The notes beneath the pieces are model-generated. The model was not told the DNA's origin, did not search any database, and was given only the letters and a program-made list of their open reading frames with translations. 7,159 bases of DNA from NCBI GenBank assembly GCA_964464385.1, contig CAYXFZ010000100.1, positions 1 to 7,159 of the forward strand, written 5' to 3'. Position 1 is the first letter of the stretch, and each line of letters begins with the position of its first letter. Origin of the DNA: CAYXFZ01 sp964464385. GTDB taxonomy: Bacteria > Planctomycetota > UBA1135. This document shows positions 1-6,150 of the stretch, piece by piece. The position numbers and the translations under genes were made by a program.

Positions 1-261
1 ATGTGTTGCAAATTCGTGGAGGTTTATGCCGAGTGTTCTATTGAAGAGCTCACCAAGCGAGACGTCAAAGGACTCTACGCGAAGGCTCTTTCGGGAGAAA
101 TCAAGAACTTCACCGGCATTTCCGATCCTTACGAGGCTCCGGAAAACCCCGAAATTACAGTCAACTCGGAAACCCAAACTCCTGAGGAGTCCGTGGCCAC
201 CATTCTGGGTTACCTGGAGACCCAAGGTTTGATTCCGGCTGGCGAAGCCGCCTCTGCTTGA
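1..261 (+). CDS. cysC: Adenylylsulfate (APS) kinase, C-terminal part (5' end outside window)
   Basis: This is the last 86 residues of an APS kinase, which phosphorylates adenosine 5'-phosphosulfate at the 3' position to make PAPS, the sulfate donor for assimilation and for sulfotransferases. It is a cytoplasmic enzyme. The family signatures visible are FVEVY at residues 5-9, the RDVKGLYAKA segment at about 20-29, and the FTGISDPYEAPENPE loop at about 37-51, followed by the usual terminal helix (EESVATILGYLETQGLI). The P-loop (GxSGxGKS/T) and the rest of the N-terminal half must lie upstream. The ATG at base 1 is therefore probably an internal Met, because the family is usually about 170-200 residues. 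It could equally be the kinase domain of a CysNC fusion, which cannot be decided here. The gene ends in TGA, about 65 nt before the next gene. Family assignment is firm from the motifs. Confidence 0.93.
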   Translation: MCCKFVEVYAECSIEELTKRDVKGLYAKALSGEIKNFTGISDPYEAPENPEITVNSETQTPEESVATILGYLETQGLIPAGEAASA

Positions 262-272
262 ACGAGTTGAGA

Positions 273-303
273 GAGGGCCCCTTTCTTTGAGGAGGGGACC
301 CTC
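273..303 (+). promoter_or_regulatory. Strong stem-loop between cysC and the phosphodiesterase operon (possible terminator/attenuator)
   Basis: The arms 273-282 (GAGGGCCCCT) and 293-303 (AGGGGACCCTC) pair over 10 bp with one bulged A at 298 and a 10-nt loop. It lies 12 nt after the cysC stop, where a terminator would be expected. The following bases are CTTCGTATCC, not a T-run, so it is not a classic intrinsic terminator. It could be a Rho-assisted terminator, a 3'-end stabiliser, or an attenuator ahead of the next gene. A second hairpin (AGGAGG 290-295, loop 296-299, CCTCCT 300-305) uses part of the same sequence and would exclude this one. Confidence 0.4.
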
Positions 304-325
304 CTTCGTATCCTGCCGAGCCACG

Positions 326-2500
326 ATGGGTCGCGCACCCCTTCGCCTACTTGCTGCTGTCGTTGCTGTCGTTCTGGTAGCAGTTCCGGCGCCTGCCGCC
401 GTTTTGCCCACTCCCGCCTACATTGGGCCTGGAGCTGGTTTTGCAGCCCTGTCCGGCGGTTTGGTCCTGGTCGGTGCTCTTTTCCTGGCTGTGATCATTG
501 CGATGGCTTATCCCATCAAGATGGTGAGCCGTTTTTTGACCGGCAAAGGGCGCATACCCGGCCCTATCAAGCGGCTGGTTATCCTCGGTTTCGATGGCAT
601 GGATCCGGGCTTGGCCCAACGCTTCATGGACGAGGGCCACATGCCCAAAATGAAAGCTTTGGCCGAAGAGGGGCACTTTGGGCCCTTGACCACTTCTTAT
701 CCATCGATGTCGCCGGTGGCCTGGTCCAGTTTCTCAACCGGAGTGGACGCTTCCCGTCACAACATTTTCGATTTTATCACGCGAGACCCGTGCACTTACT
801 TGCCTGTTCTCTCCAGCACCGAAATTCGTTCTGCCGAGAAGTCTCTGTTGCGCTTGGGTTCATTCAAGTTGTTCCCCAAGGAATCCGCCAGTATTCGATT
901 GCTGAGAAAGGGGCGACCTTGGTGGGCCTACTTGGGCGATCAAAAAATATTTTCCAACATCATTCGTGTTCCCATCACTTTTCCCGCCGAGGAATTTCAT
1001 GGTGCTTGTTTGTCGGGCATGTGTGTCCCGGATCTCAAGGGAACCCAAGGATCGTTCACCTTCTGGACGACGCGCCCCGAGGGTGCAGTCGAGGCCGGTG
1101 GCGATGTTTTGACTGTGGGTCGATCGGGCAATACCCTTCGTTGCAGCATCGTGGGTCCTCCGGATGCTTCCTTGAGCGGCAAGGATCCGATGCGCATTCC
1201 TATGCGCGTGGAAATCCAGGAAGACGAGAAGGCCATTCGTTTGCTGATCGGCGCCAAAGGAGATCAGCAAAATTTGGATCTCGGGGTGCGTGAGTATTCC
1301 CCTTGGGTTACCTTGGAATTCAAATCGCGAAAAAGTAAGGCTAAGGTCACCGGGATTGCGCGCTTCTATTGCATGAGCACGGAACCGGAATTTGGGCTTT
1401 ATATGACACCCGTGCAAATTGATCCGGCCAATCCGGCCATGCCACTTAGCCACCCCGAGGTTTACAGCATTTACTTGGCCAAAAAATTGGGTCCGTTTGC
1501 GACCCTGGGCTTGGCCGAGGACACATGGGCCCTGAACGAAAGGATTATTGACGAGGAGGCCTTTTGGAAACAGGCCCAGCTCATTTGGGAGGAACGCCGG
1601 CGCCAATTGTTCGATGCCTTGCAAACCACGCGCAAGGGGTCGGTGGTCTGCGTCTTTGATGGCACGGACCGTGTTTCCCACATGTTCCACCGCTACCTTG
1701 AGCCGGATCATCCAGCAAATGTCGGCAAGGATACCGAATGGGGTAAGGACAAAATCGCCGAAATCTACGCCCAAGCCGATCAAGTCGTGGGAGAGGTGCG
1801 CGCCAAGCTGAACCCCAAGAAAGATCGTCTCGTCATCATTTCGGATCATGGCTTTTGCCAGTTCAAACGTGGGGTCAATCTAAATGCTTGGCTTCGCGAT
1901 CACGGCTATCTGGTCTTGAAAGAAAATGCTCCGGTGGATGAAGCCTCTGGCAAGTCCATATCGCGTGACTGGTGCCAGGATGTGGACTGGACCAAGACGC
2001 GCGCTTTTTGTCTCGGCTTGACGGGTATTTTCATTAATCGCAAGGCCCGCGAACGAGATGGCATCGTTGCCGAAGGCGAGGAACTCCAAGCTCTCAAGAA
2101 AGAAATTCAGTTAGGCCTGATGGAGTTGACGGATCCTAGCAATGGCAACAAGGCCTTTCGCGAGGTCTTTGATGCCGCTGAGATTTTCACTGGGCCTTAT
2201 GTCTTTGAGGCGCCGGATCTATTCGCCGGCTATGTTCGCGGCTATCGCAATTCCTGGAACTGCGCCACCGGCGCCTGCCCAGCCGAAACCTTTTCCGACA
2301 ACACCAAGTCCTGGTCAGGCGATCATTGCATCGATCCTCGCGAAGTCCCTGGAGTGATTTTCACTGATTCCCCGATCGCGGTCGAAGACCCCGACCTCAT
2401 GGATTTGGGTCCTACTGCTTTGCAATTGTTTGGGGTCAAGACCCCACGTCAAATGCAAGGCCGTCCTCTCTTTGACACGGAGGATTCCCATGCGTCTTGA
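326..2500 (+). CDS. Membrane-anchored alkaline-phosphatase-superfamily phosphodiesterase (COG3379-like)
   Basis: This 724-residue protein is a type I phosphodiesterase/nucleotide pyrophosphatase-like member of the alkaline phosphatase superfamily; its substrate is unknown. Two hydrophobic segments (about 6-26 and 42-62) flank an AYIGPGAG motif. A stretch with six Lys/Arg and no acidic residue (65-83) then leads into the catalytic domain. The two-zinc site is readable: D90 in GFDG, nucleophile S129 in SMSPVAW, D448 and H452 in DRVSH, D507-H508 in SDHGF, and H667 in SGDHCIDP. The C-terminal ALQLFGVKTPRQMQGRPLF is typical of the family. There is no CxPxR, so it is not a formylglycine sulfatase. 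By the positive-inside rule the catalytic domain should be cytoplasmic, and its 12 cysteines fit that. The start is uncertain. ATG 326 gives a short basic n-region but has no close Shine-Dalgarno site; in-frame TTG 287 would add 13 residues. The 3' end overlaps the next gene by 11 bp. Confidence 0.88.
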   Translation: MGRAPLRLLAAVVAVVLVAVPAPAAVLPTPAYIGPGAGFAALSGGLVLVGALFLAVIIAMAYPIKMVSRFLTGKGRIPGPIKRLVILGFDGMDPGLAQRFMDEGHMPKMKALAEEGHFGPLTTSYPSMSPVAWSSFSTGVDASRHNIFDFITRDPCTYLPVLSSTEIRSAEKSLLRLGSFKLFPKESASIRLLRKGRPWWAYLGDQKIFSNIIRVPITFPAEEFHGACLSGMCVPDLKGTQGSFTFWTTRPEGAVEAGGDVLTVGRSGNTLRCSIVGPPDASLSGKDPMRIPMRVEIQEDEKAIRLLIGAKGDQQNLDLGVREYSPWVTLEFKSRKSKAKVTGIARFYCMSTEPEFGLYMTPVQIDPANPAMPLSHPEVYSIYLAKKLGPFATLGLAEDTWALNERIIDEEAFWKQAQLIWEERRRQLFDALQTTRKGSVVCVFDGTDRVSHMFHRYLEPDHPANVGKDTEWGKDKIAEIYAQADQVVGEVRAKLNPKKDRLVIISDHGFCQFKRGVNLNAWLRDHGYLVLKENAPVDEASGKSISRDWCQDVDWTKTRAFCLGLTGIFINRKARERDGIVAEGEELQALKKEIQLGLMELTDPSNGNKAFREVFDAAEIFTGPYVFEAPDLFAGYVRGYRNSWNCATGACPAETFSDNTKSWSGDHCIDPREVPGVIFTDSPIAVEDPDLMDLGPTALQLFGVKTPRQMQGRPLFDTEDSHAS
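2479..2483 (+). promoter_or_regulatory. Ribosome binding site GGAGG for the second phosphodiesterase gene
   Basis: GGAGG lies inside the end of the upstream gene, 6 nt before ATG 2490. It settles the start of the downstream gene at 2490, giving a lipoprotein-type N-terminus, rather than the in-frame start at 2430 that would put 20 hydrophilic residues before the signal sequence. It also implies translational coupling, since the start lies within the last codons of the upstream gene. Confidence 0.7.
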
Positions 2501-4598
2501 CCAATTCATTGCCCTGAGTTTGCTTTGCTTTGTGGGTTGTGGGGAATCCGAATCTTATGCTCCCCGTGTCATTGTCTTGGGGGTGGATGGCCTGGACCCG
2601 GACATGGTGCGGGATCACATGGCCGCAGGTCGCATGCCTCATTTTCAGGCTCTTGCCGATCTTGGCGGGCTGACCGATCTTGGCACTTCTTGGCCGCCAC
2701 AGTCCCCCGTGGCCTGGTCCAACTTCATCACCGGTGCCGACCCGGGGCACCACGGGCTTTACGACTTTGTCCACGTGGACCGAAGCAATTACGGCCTGGC
2801 CACTTCCATGACTCGGGACAAGGAGCCTTGGCTGGACTTCAACTTGTTCGGCCTGCCGGTTCTGGCCGGTGGAGGAAAGGAACAATTACGCGAGTTTCCC
2901 GCGTTCTGGGATGTCTTGGCCGATGCCGGCGTGCCCGTTTCCATTCATCGGATCCCCGCCAACTTTCCCTTGCAGGATCTGTCGGACGCCGTTGTCTTCC
3001 CGGATATGGGAACGCCCGATCTTCTCGGTGCCGCTTCGGGTCGCGCCAGCCTTTGGTTTGAACGATCTGATTTTGCGGACGCTCGAGGTTGGTCGGTTCG
3101 CTCAGGGGGTTCCTACACCATGCGTGCCGTCAGGGCAGAACGTGAGTTGTACTTGGATGGGGACGGCCACGGTGTCCTTCCCTTCGACGACAAACTCATG
3201 GGTCCGGCCGACTCCAGCACCCCGGTGCGCTTTCATTTGGATCTCACGGGCTCCGCTCCCGCCCTCGGCGTCGAACTGGGGGAGGATGGCCACGAAGAGG
3301 TCAACATGGCCTCCCTGGGGGATTGGAGTGATTGGATGCCCATGACCTTTGCGGATGCTGGCAATGTGTCTGGCTGGACCCGCTTTTTGTTCCAGTCGGC
3401 CGATCCTTTTGTGGTGTATGCCGCACCGGTGCAAATGGATCCGTTTTCACCGTCTCAGCCCGTCAGCCAACCGGAATCTGCCTCTGCGGATTTGGCCGAG
3501 GCCATCGGCCCCTACTACACCCAAGGATTTCCCGATGCTTACAAGGCCTACAAAGAGGGCCTATTGGATACCGGCGAATTTCTTTCCCAGTCCGATACAG
3601 TTTTCGTGGAGCGTGTGGACATGTTGGATTGGGCGCTGGAGGAGTTTGACCAAGACGGTGGCCTCCTTTTCTTCTACACCGGCTCCTTGGATATGCGTTG
3701 CCACATGCTTTGGCACTGTGCGGATGCCGATCACCCTCACCAGGAGCCAGCCGGGGACTACGACCAACTCCCAGCGGAATATTCCCGTCTCCATGGTCGT
3801 GGCCTCAAGGATTACGGTGGACTTTCCTATGGCGAACAATTGGACCGCACTTACTTTCAAGTGGACGATCTCTTGGGATACCTCATGGCTCAAGTGCAAG
3901 AGCGCTGGCCCGATTGCGAAGTGATCGTCATGTCCGACCACGGTTTTGCTCCCCTGCACCGGGTGATGAACATCAATGACTGGTTGGTGCAAGAGGGATA
4001 CCTTGTCCTGAATGAAAAGGGGGCAAGCGGATCCATTGCTGTTCCGCATGGCGAACACGGTGAAATACTATGGCAGGATTCCTTCGTGGATTGGTCACAA
4101 ACGCGCGCTTATGCCGTGGGTTTCAATGGCGTCATTTTGAATCGTGTGAATCGCGAGCCCCATGGCATTGTCGAGGCTTCGGCTGCCGACGCTCTTTTGA
4201 CTGAAATGCGAGCCAAACTGCAAGCTTTCCGCGATGAGGATGGTGCCGCTGTTTTCCAACGAGTGTTGCTGGCTTCGGAGGCCTTTGACTCCCGGGGTGC
4301 CCGCTTTTCCCTCGCTCCCGACCTGCAATTGGGCTTCTCCCTGGGCTATGGCGCCTCCGACCCTTCCGCCTTGGGAAAGGTTTTGGGCGGCCCCATTCTG
4401 GAGGACAATGATTCCCGTTGGTCCGGCTCTCACTTGATGGACCCCGATGTCGTTCGGGGTACTCTGGCTTGGTCCCGCCCGGGCGACTTAGCCCTCAAAA
4501 CCCCCCAACTCACGGATGTCACGGCCACGCTTTACGAGTTGTTCTCTGTCGAACGACCCACATTCGTGGAAGGCACATCCTTCTTCCCAATACCCTGA
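2490..4598 (+). CDS. Probable lipoprotein, alkaline-phosphatase-superfamily phosphodiesterase (COG3379-like), paralogue of the preceding gene
   Basis: This 702-residue tandem paralogue has the same active-site plan: D33 in GVDG, nucleophile S72 in PQSPVAW, D401 and H405 in DMRCH, D483-H484 in SDHGF, and H648 in SGSHLMDP. Further shared blocks are the PDMGTPDLLG segment at about 171-180 (PDLKGTQG in the paralogue) and the PVQMDP...QPVSQP segment at about 313-328 (PVQIDP...MPLSHP in the paralogue). The N-terminus differs: a short n-region (MRLDQF), a hydrophobic stretch, then FVGC with Cys17 as the likely lipidation site. Phe at -3 makes the lipobox imperfect. Export would place the enzyme in the periplasm or on the outer membrane. 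Only three cysteines remain after Cys17. The start is set by GGAGG at 2479-2483, and the gene overlaps its neighbour by 11 bp, so the two are co-translated. The substrate is unknown; the family is confident, the lipoprotein call moderate. Confidence 0.88.
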   Translation: MRLDQFIALSLLCFVGCGESESYAPRVIVLGVDGLDPDMVRDHMAAGRMPHFQALADLGGLTDLGTSWPPQSPVAWSNFITGADPGHHGLYDFVHVDRSNYGLATSMTRDKEPWLDFNLFGLPVLAGGGKEQLREFPAFWDVLADAGVPVSIHRIPANFPLQDLSDAVVFPDMGTPDLLGAASGRASLWFERSDFADARGWSVRSGGSYTMRAVRAERELYLDGDGHGVLPFDDKLMGPADSSTPVRFHLDLTGSAPALGVELGEDGHEEVNMASLGDWSDWMPMTFADAGNVSGWTRFLFQSADPFVVYAAPVQMDPFSPSQPVSQPESASADLAEAIGPYYTQGFPDAYKAYKEGLLDTGEFLSQSDTVFVERVDMLDWALEEFDQDGGLLFFYTGSLDMRCHMLWHCADADHPHQEPAGDYDQLPAEYSRLHGRGLKDYGGLSYGEQLDRTYFQVDDLLGYLMAQVQERWPDCEVIVMSDHGFAPLHRVMNINDWLVQEGYLVLNEKGASGSIAVPHGEHGEILWQDSFVDWSQTRAYAVGFNGVILNRVNREPHGIVEASAADALLTEMRAKLQAFRDEDGAAVFQRVLLASEAFDSRGARFSLAPDLQLGFSLGYGASDPSALGKVLGGPILEDNDSRWSGSHLMDPDVVRGTLAWSRPGDLALKTPQLTDVTATLYELFSVERPTFVEGTSFFPIP

Positions 4599-4614
4599 AA
4601 CCAAGATTCTGACC

Positions 4615-4812
4615 ATGTTCGGTGGAAACAAAATCAAACTCAATAAGGACATTCTCGAACGCTGTCGCAAATGCGCCGAAGTTGCAGGCTATGCGTCGGT
4701 CGAAGAGTTCGTCGAACACGTTCTCGAAAAGGAGCTGAAGCAGATCGAAAGCGCCGGCTCTTCCGACGACGCCATCACCGAGTCCCTCCGCGGTCTCGGC
4801 TACATCAGCTGA
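4615..4812 (+). CDS. Small ribbon-helix-helix-like protein with LGYIS tail
   Basis: This 65-residue protein begins MFGGNKIKLNKDILERCRK. A basic strand-like segment (KIKLNK, residues 6-11) is followed by two helices: about 12-23 and, after AGYAS, about 29-43 (VEEFVEHVLEKELKQIE). This is the strand-helix-helix order of Arc/MetJ-type ribbon-helix-helix proteins, which dimerise and often bind DNA. An acidic linker (SDDAITE, about 51-57) leads to the terminal LRGLGYIS. From memory, this small protein recurs next to phosphodiesterase-like genes, and a LxxLGY tail is also common at the C-terminus of bacterial sulfatase-like and TPR proteins; neither was checked here. It starts 16 nt after the upstream stop and has no clear Shine-Dalgarno site, so translation is probably coupled. 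It could be a local repressor or a protein-protein adaptor. That it is a real gene is likely; its function is open. Confidence 0.78.
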   Translation: MFGGNKIKLNKDILERCRKCAEVAGYASVEEFVEHVLEKELKQIESAGSSDDAITESLRGLGYIS

Positions 4813-4815
4813 CCC

Positions 4816-5697
4816 TTGCTCGGGGCTCTGGTCGTTCTCGCCGTCTCGGCGTTTTTCATCCTGGTGACCCTTGGGTCCCCTGGGGTGCTGAATGTTTTGT
4901 TCGATGGCTTGGACCTCGCCTTGGGCTGGGCCGGCCCTTTGGTAGCGGTGACGGTAGTTTCCGCCATCACCGGAGTCCTATTCATTGCCGCTTTTCCACA
5001 CATCAGCGCTCAAGGGTGGATCGTCGCCGTCAAGGATCGCATCAAGCACAATCTCTTGGGCATCCGCATTTTTCAAGATGATTTGCCGACTGTGGCCCGC
5101 GGGGTCGGTGGGTCTCTCAGTTGGAATTGCGTGTATTTGGGGTTAAACCTTTTGCCCATGGTGGTCATGGCTGGCCCTTTCATGGTCGTTTGGTTCCAAC
5201 TCAATGCCCTCTATGCCTACGACCCCGTGGCCCAAGGCGAGGAGATGGTGGTGGTGGCCGATCTGGCCCCGGGCGTCCCCGCAGCTGAAATCGCGATCGT
5301 CCTCCCTCCACATGCCGAATTGCTGCAGCGGGTCAACATGGTCGGCAAAGTTGCCCTCCGCCTTGGTGCTGTGAAGGAGGGCCAAGGAAATCTTCGTTTC
5401 GCTTTCAAGGGCCAGGAAATCAGCAAGTCTTTCCATGTCGGCTCCGCCCCTCGGCGCTTGGCCAGGATCCGTTCCGCCGATCCCTGGGGTGGATTTTTTG
5501 CGGCCCGAGATCCCATTCTTTATTTCGGTGAACCTGTCCTGGCTGCCGATTCTTTTCTTGTTCAAGTTCAGGTGCCCTACCCAACGCGACCCCTGGGTCC
5601 CTTTCCAGGGGGAGAAATCCCCATCATGGTCCTTTTCGTGCTGGTTTCATTGGCCGTGGGTTTTGGTCTGAAGGGCGTTTTTGGGGTCGAAATTTAG
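4816..5697 (+). CDS. Conserved-looking multi-pass membrane protein with periplasmic beta-rich domain, function unknown
   Basis: I do not recognise a named family. The 293 residues read as TM1 (about 3-20), TM2 (about 37-60), a basic probably cytoplasmic segment (AVKDRIKHNLLGIR, 71-84, then IFQDDL), TM3 (about 107-130, containing LLPMVVMAGP), a largely hydrophilic beta-rich domain (about 131-268), TM4 (about 269-288) and a short tail ending FGVEI. Positive-inside puts the basic loop in the cytoplasm and the large domain in the periplasm. The TM2-loop-TM3 part faintly recalls the YidC/EMC3 hairpin plan, but this is a guess. It follows the small gene by 3 nt in the same frame, so nothing upstream of TTG 4816 can belong to it. 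TTG 4816 has no Shine-Dalgarno site; GTG 4885 is an alternative that would drop TM1. Position implies it is the last gene of the phosphodiesterase operon. Confidence 0.8.
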   Translation: MLGALVVLAVSAFFILVTLGSPGVLNVLFDGLDLALGWAGPLVAVTVVSAITGVLFIAAFPHISAQGWIVAVKDRIKHNLLGIRIFQDDLPTVARGVGGSLSWNCVYLGLNLLPMVVMAGPFMVVWFQLNALYAYDPVAQGEEMVVVADLAPGVPAAEIAIVLPPHAELLQRVNMVGKVALRLGAVKEGQGNLRFAFKGQEISKSFHVGSAPRRLARIRSADPWGGFFAARDPILYFGEPVLAADSFLVQVQVPYPTRPLGPFPGGEIPIMVLFVLVSLAVGFGLKGVFGVEI

Positions 5698-5791
5698 GGC
5701 GCATGGCCGACTTTGCGATAGGCTGAGGGTCTATGGCGGACCTGCCGCAACCCACCGGGATGGAGCCTTTGTCAGCAAGGAATTGGGATCC

Positions 5792-5806
5792 GTGAGCCAG
5801 GCTCAC
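5792..5806. repeat. Perfect 15-bp palindrome GTGAGCCAGGCTCAC
   Basis: Two 7-bp arms (GTGAGCC and GGCTCAC) flank a single central A. The flanking bases do not extend the symmetry. With so short a centre it suits a dimeric protein operator better than an RNA hairpin, although a 5-bp stem with a 5-nt loop could form. No T-run follows, so it is not an intrinsic terminator. It lies 94 nt after the membrane-protein stop and 73 nt before the TPR start. No binding protein can be named. Confidence 0.45.
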
Positions 5807-5865
5807 ATGGGAGGTGCCGAGCCGCAAGATCGAGTTCGCTAGGCCATCCATTCTGGTGTTGCCCT

Positions 5866-5870
5866 GGAAG
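5866..5870 (+). promoter_or_regulatory. Candidate ribosome binding site GGAAG for TTG 5879
   Basis: GGAAG is separated by 8 nt from TTG 5879, the first plausible start in the TPR frame after the TAG at 5840. It is the main argument that the fragment is a translated short gene rather than a remnant, but a five-base purine match can occur by chance. Confidence 0.3.
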
Positions 5871-5878
5871 ATGCGGTC

Positions 5879-6097
5879 TTGGCCGAAATCTTCGAGTATG
5901 GGAAAGAAGAACACCAAGCCGGACACGAATTTCTGGTCACTGCCGATCTCTTGGCCTCCATGGGGGATAGTCTGGTGGCCCTTGGCGATCCAGAATTGGC
6001 CCTAGATTTCAACCAACGGGCAGAAATCTTGGCTACTTCCTTGTTTGGCGAGGATCACACTCTCAGGCGCCGACTGCGGCTTATTTTGGAGAAGTGA
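5879..6097 (+). CDS. Short TPR-containing protein, or remnant of a larger TPR protein
   Basis: The 72-residue product is essentially one tetratricopeptide repeat. Helix A is about 20-36 (TADLLASMGDSLVALGD) and helix B about 37-55 (PELALDFNQRAEIL...), followed by FGEDH, a motif of kinesin-light-chain-type TPRs where the next repeat would normally begin. TPRs form protein-binding scaffolds, usually as three or more repeats, so a lone repeat is unusual. Codon use resembles the neighbours, which suggests genuine coding ancestry. The start is TTG with GGAAG 8 nt upstream. The same frame is open back to a TAG at 5840-5842 (giving AIHSGVALEDAV before the TTG), so it may be the 3' end of a broken gene. 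It is the last frame before the symporter gene and ends 53 nt upstream of it. There is no signal peptide. The TPR call is good; its status as an intact gene is unsure. Confidence 0.5.
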   Translation: MAEIFEYGKEEHQAGHEFLVTADLLASMGDSLVALGDPELALDFNQRAEILATSLFGEDHTLRRRLRLILEK

Positions 6098-6150
6098 TTC
6101 TTTTTTCAGGTTTGATCTCGAGCTAAGGGAAGCGTTTCTATCCTTTCTGC

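Larger units (their letters stand above)
5698..5878 (+). other. Intergenic stretch, no convincing gene
   Basis: These 181 bases separate the membrane-protein gene from the TPR fragment. Only short peptides can be read (for example a 20-codon frame from ATG 5733), with no good ribosome site or recognisable motif. The frame of the TPR fragment is open from about 5693 to the TAG at 5840-5842 and again after it. This could mean a decayed longer gene, but the segment before the TAG does not resemble TPR sequence. The only clear structure is the palindrome at 5792-5806. Confidence 0.5.

Noticed and set aside
287..325. In-frame TTG extension of the first phosphodiesterase gene
   Set aside because: It adds 13 residues ahead of a normal short n-region and runs through a strong hairpin. 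A purine-rich GAGAGAGG at 269-276 could serve it, so it is disfavoured rather than excluded.
698..760. Sulfatase identity for the two AlkP-superfamily proteins
   Set aside because: The nucleophile region reads SPVAW in both, with no C/S-x-P-x-R formylglycine signature. It aligns with the phosphodiesterase/NPP pattern with Ser in place of Thr, which I recall as normal for this subgroup.
860..1849. Long antisense open frame (329 codons) opposite the first phosphodiesterase gene
   Set aside because: The + strand here encodes conserved catalytic-domain sequence, including the DRVSH and SDHGF motifs. The antisense product shows no recognisable motif, so it is a codon-bias shadow.
2430..2489. Earlier start for the second phosphodiesterase gene
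   Set aside because: It would place 20 polar, basic residues before the lipoprotein signal. ATG 2490 has GGAGG six bases upstream.
6090..6106. Intrinsic terminator at the TPR stop (AGAA-GTGA-TTCT then a T-run)
   Set aside because: The stem is only 4 bp and AT-rich; the T-run alone is not enough.
6112..6141. Possible promoter TTGATC - 18 nt - TTCTAT before the symporter gene
   Set aside because: The -10 match is poor and the transcript would have almost no leader. Chance matches of this quality are common.
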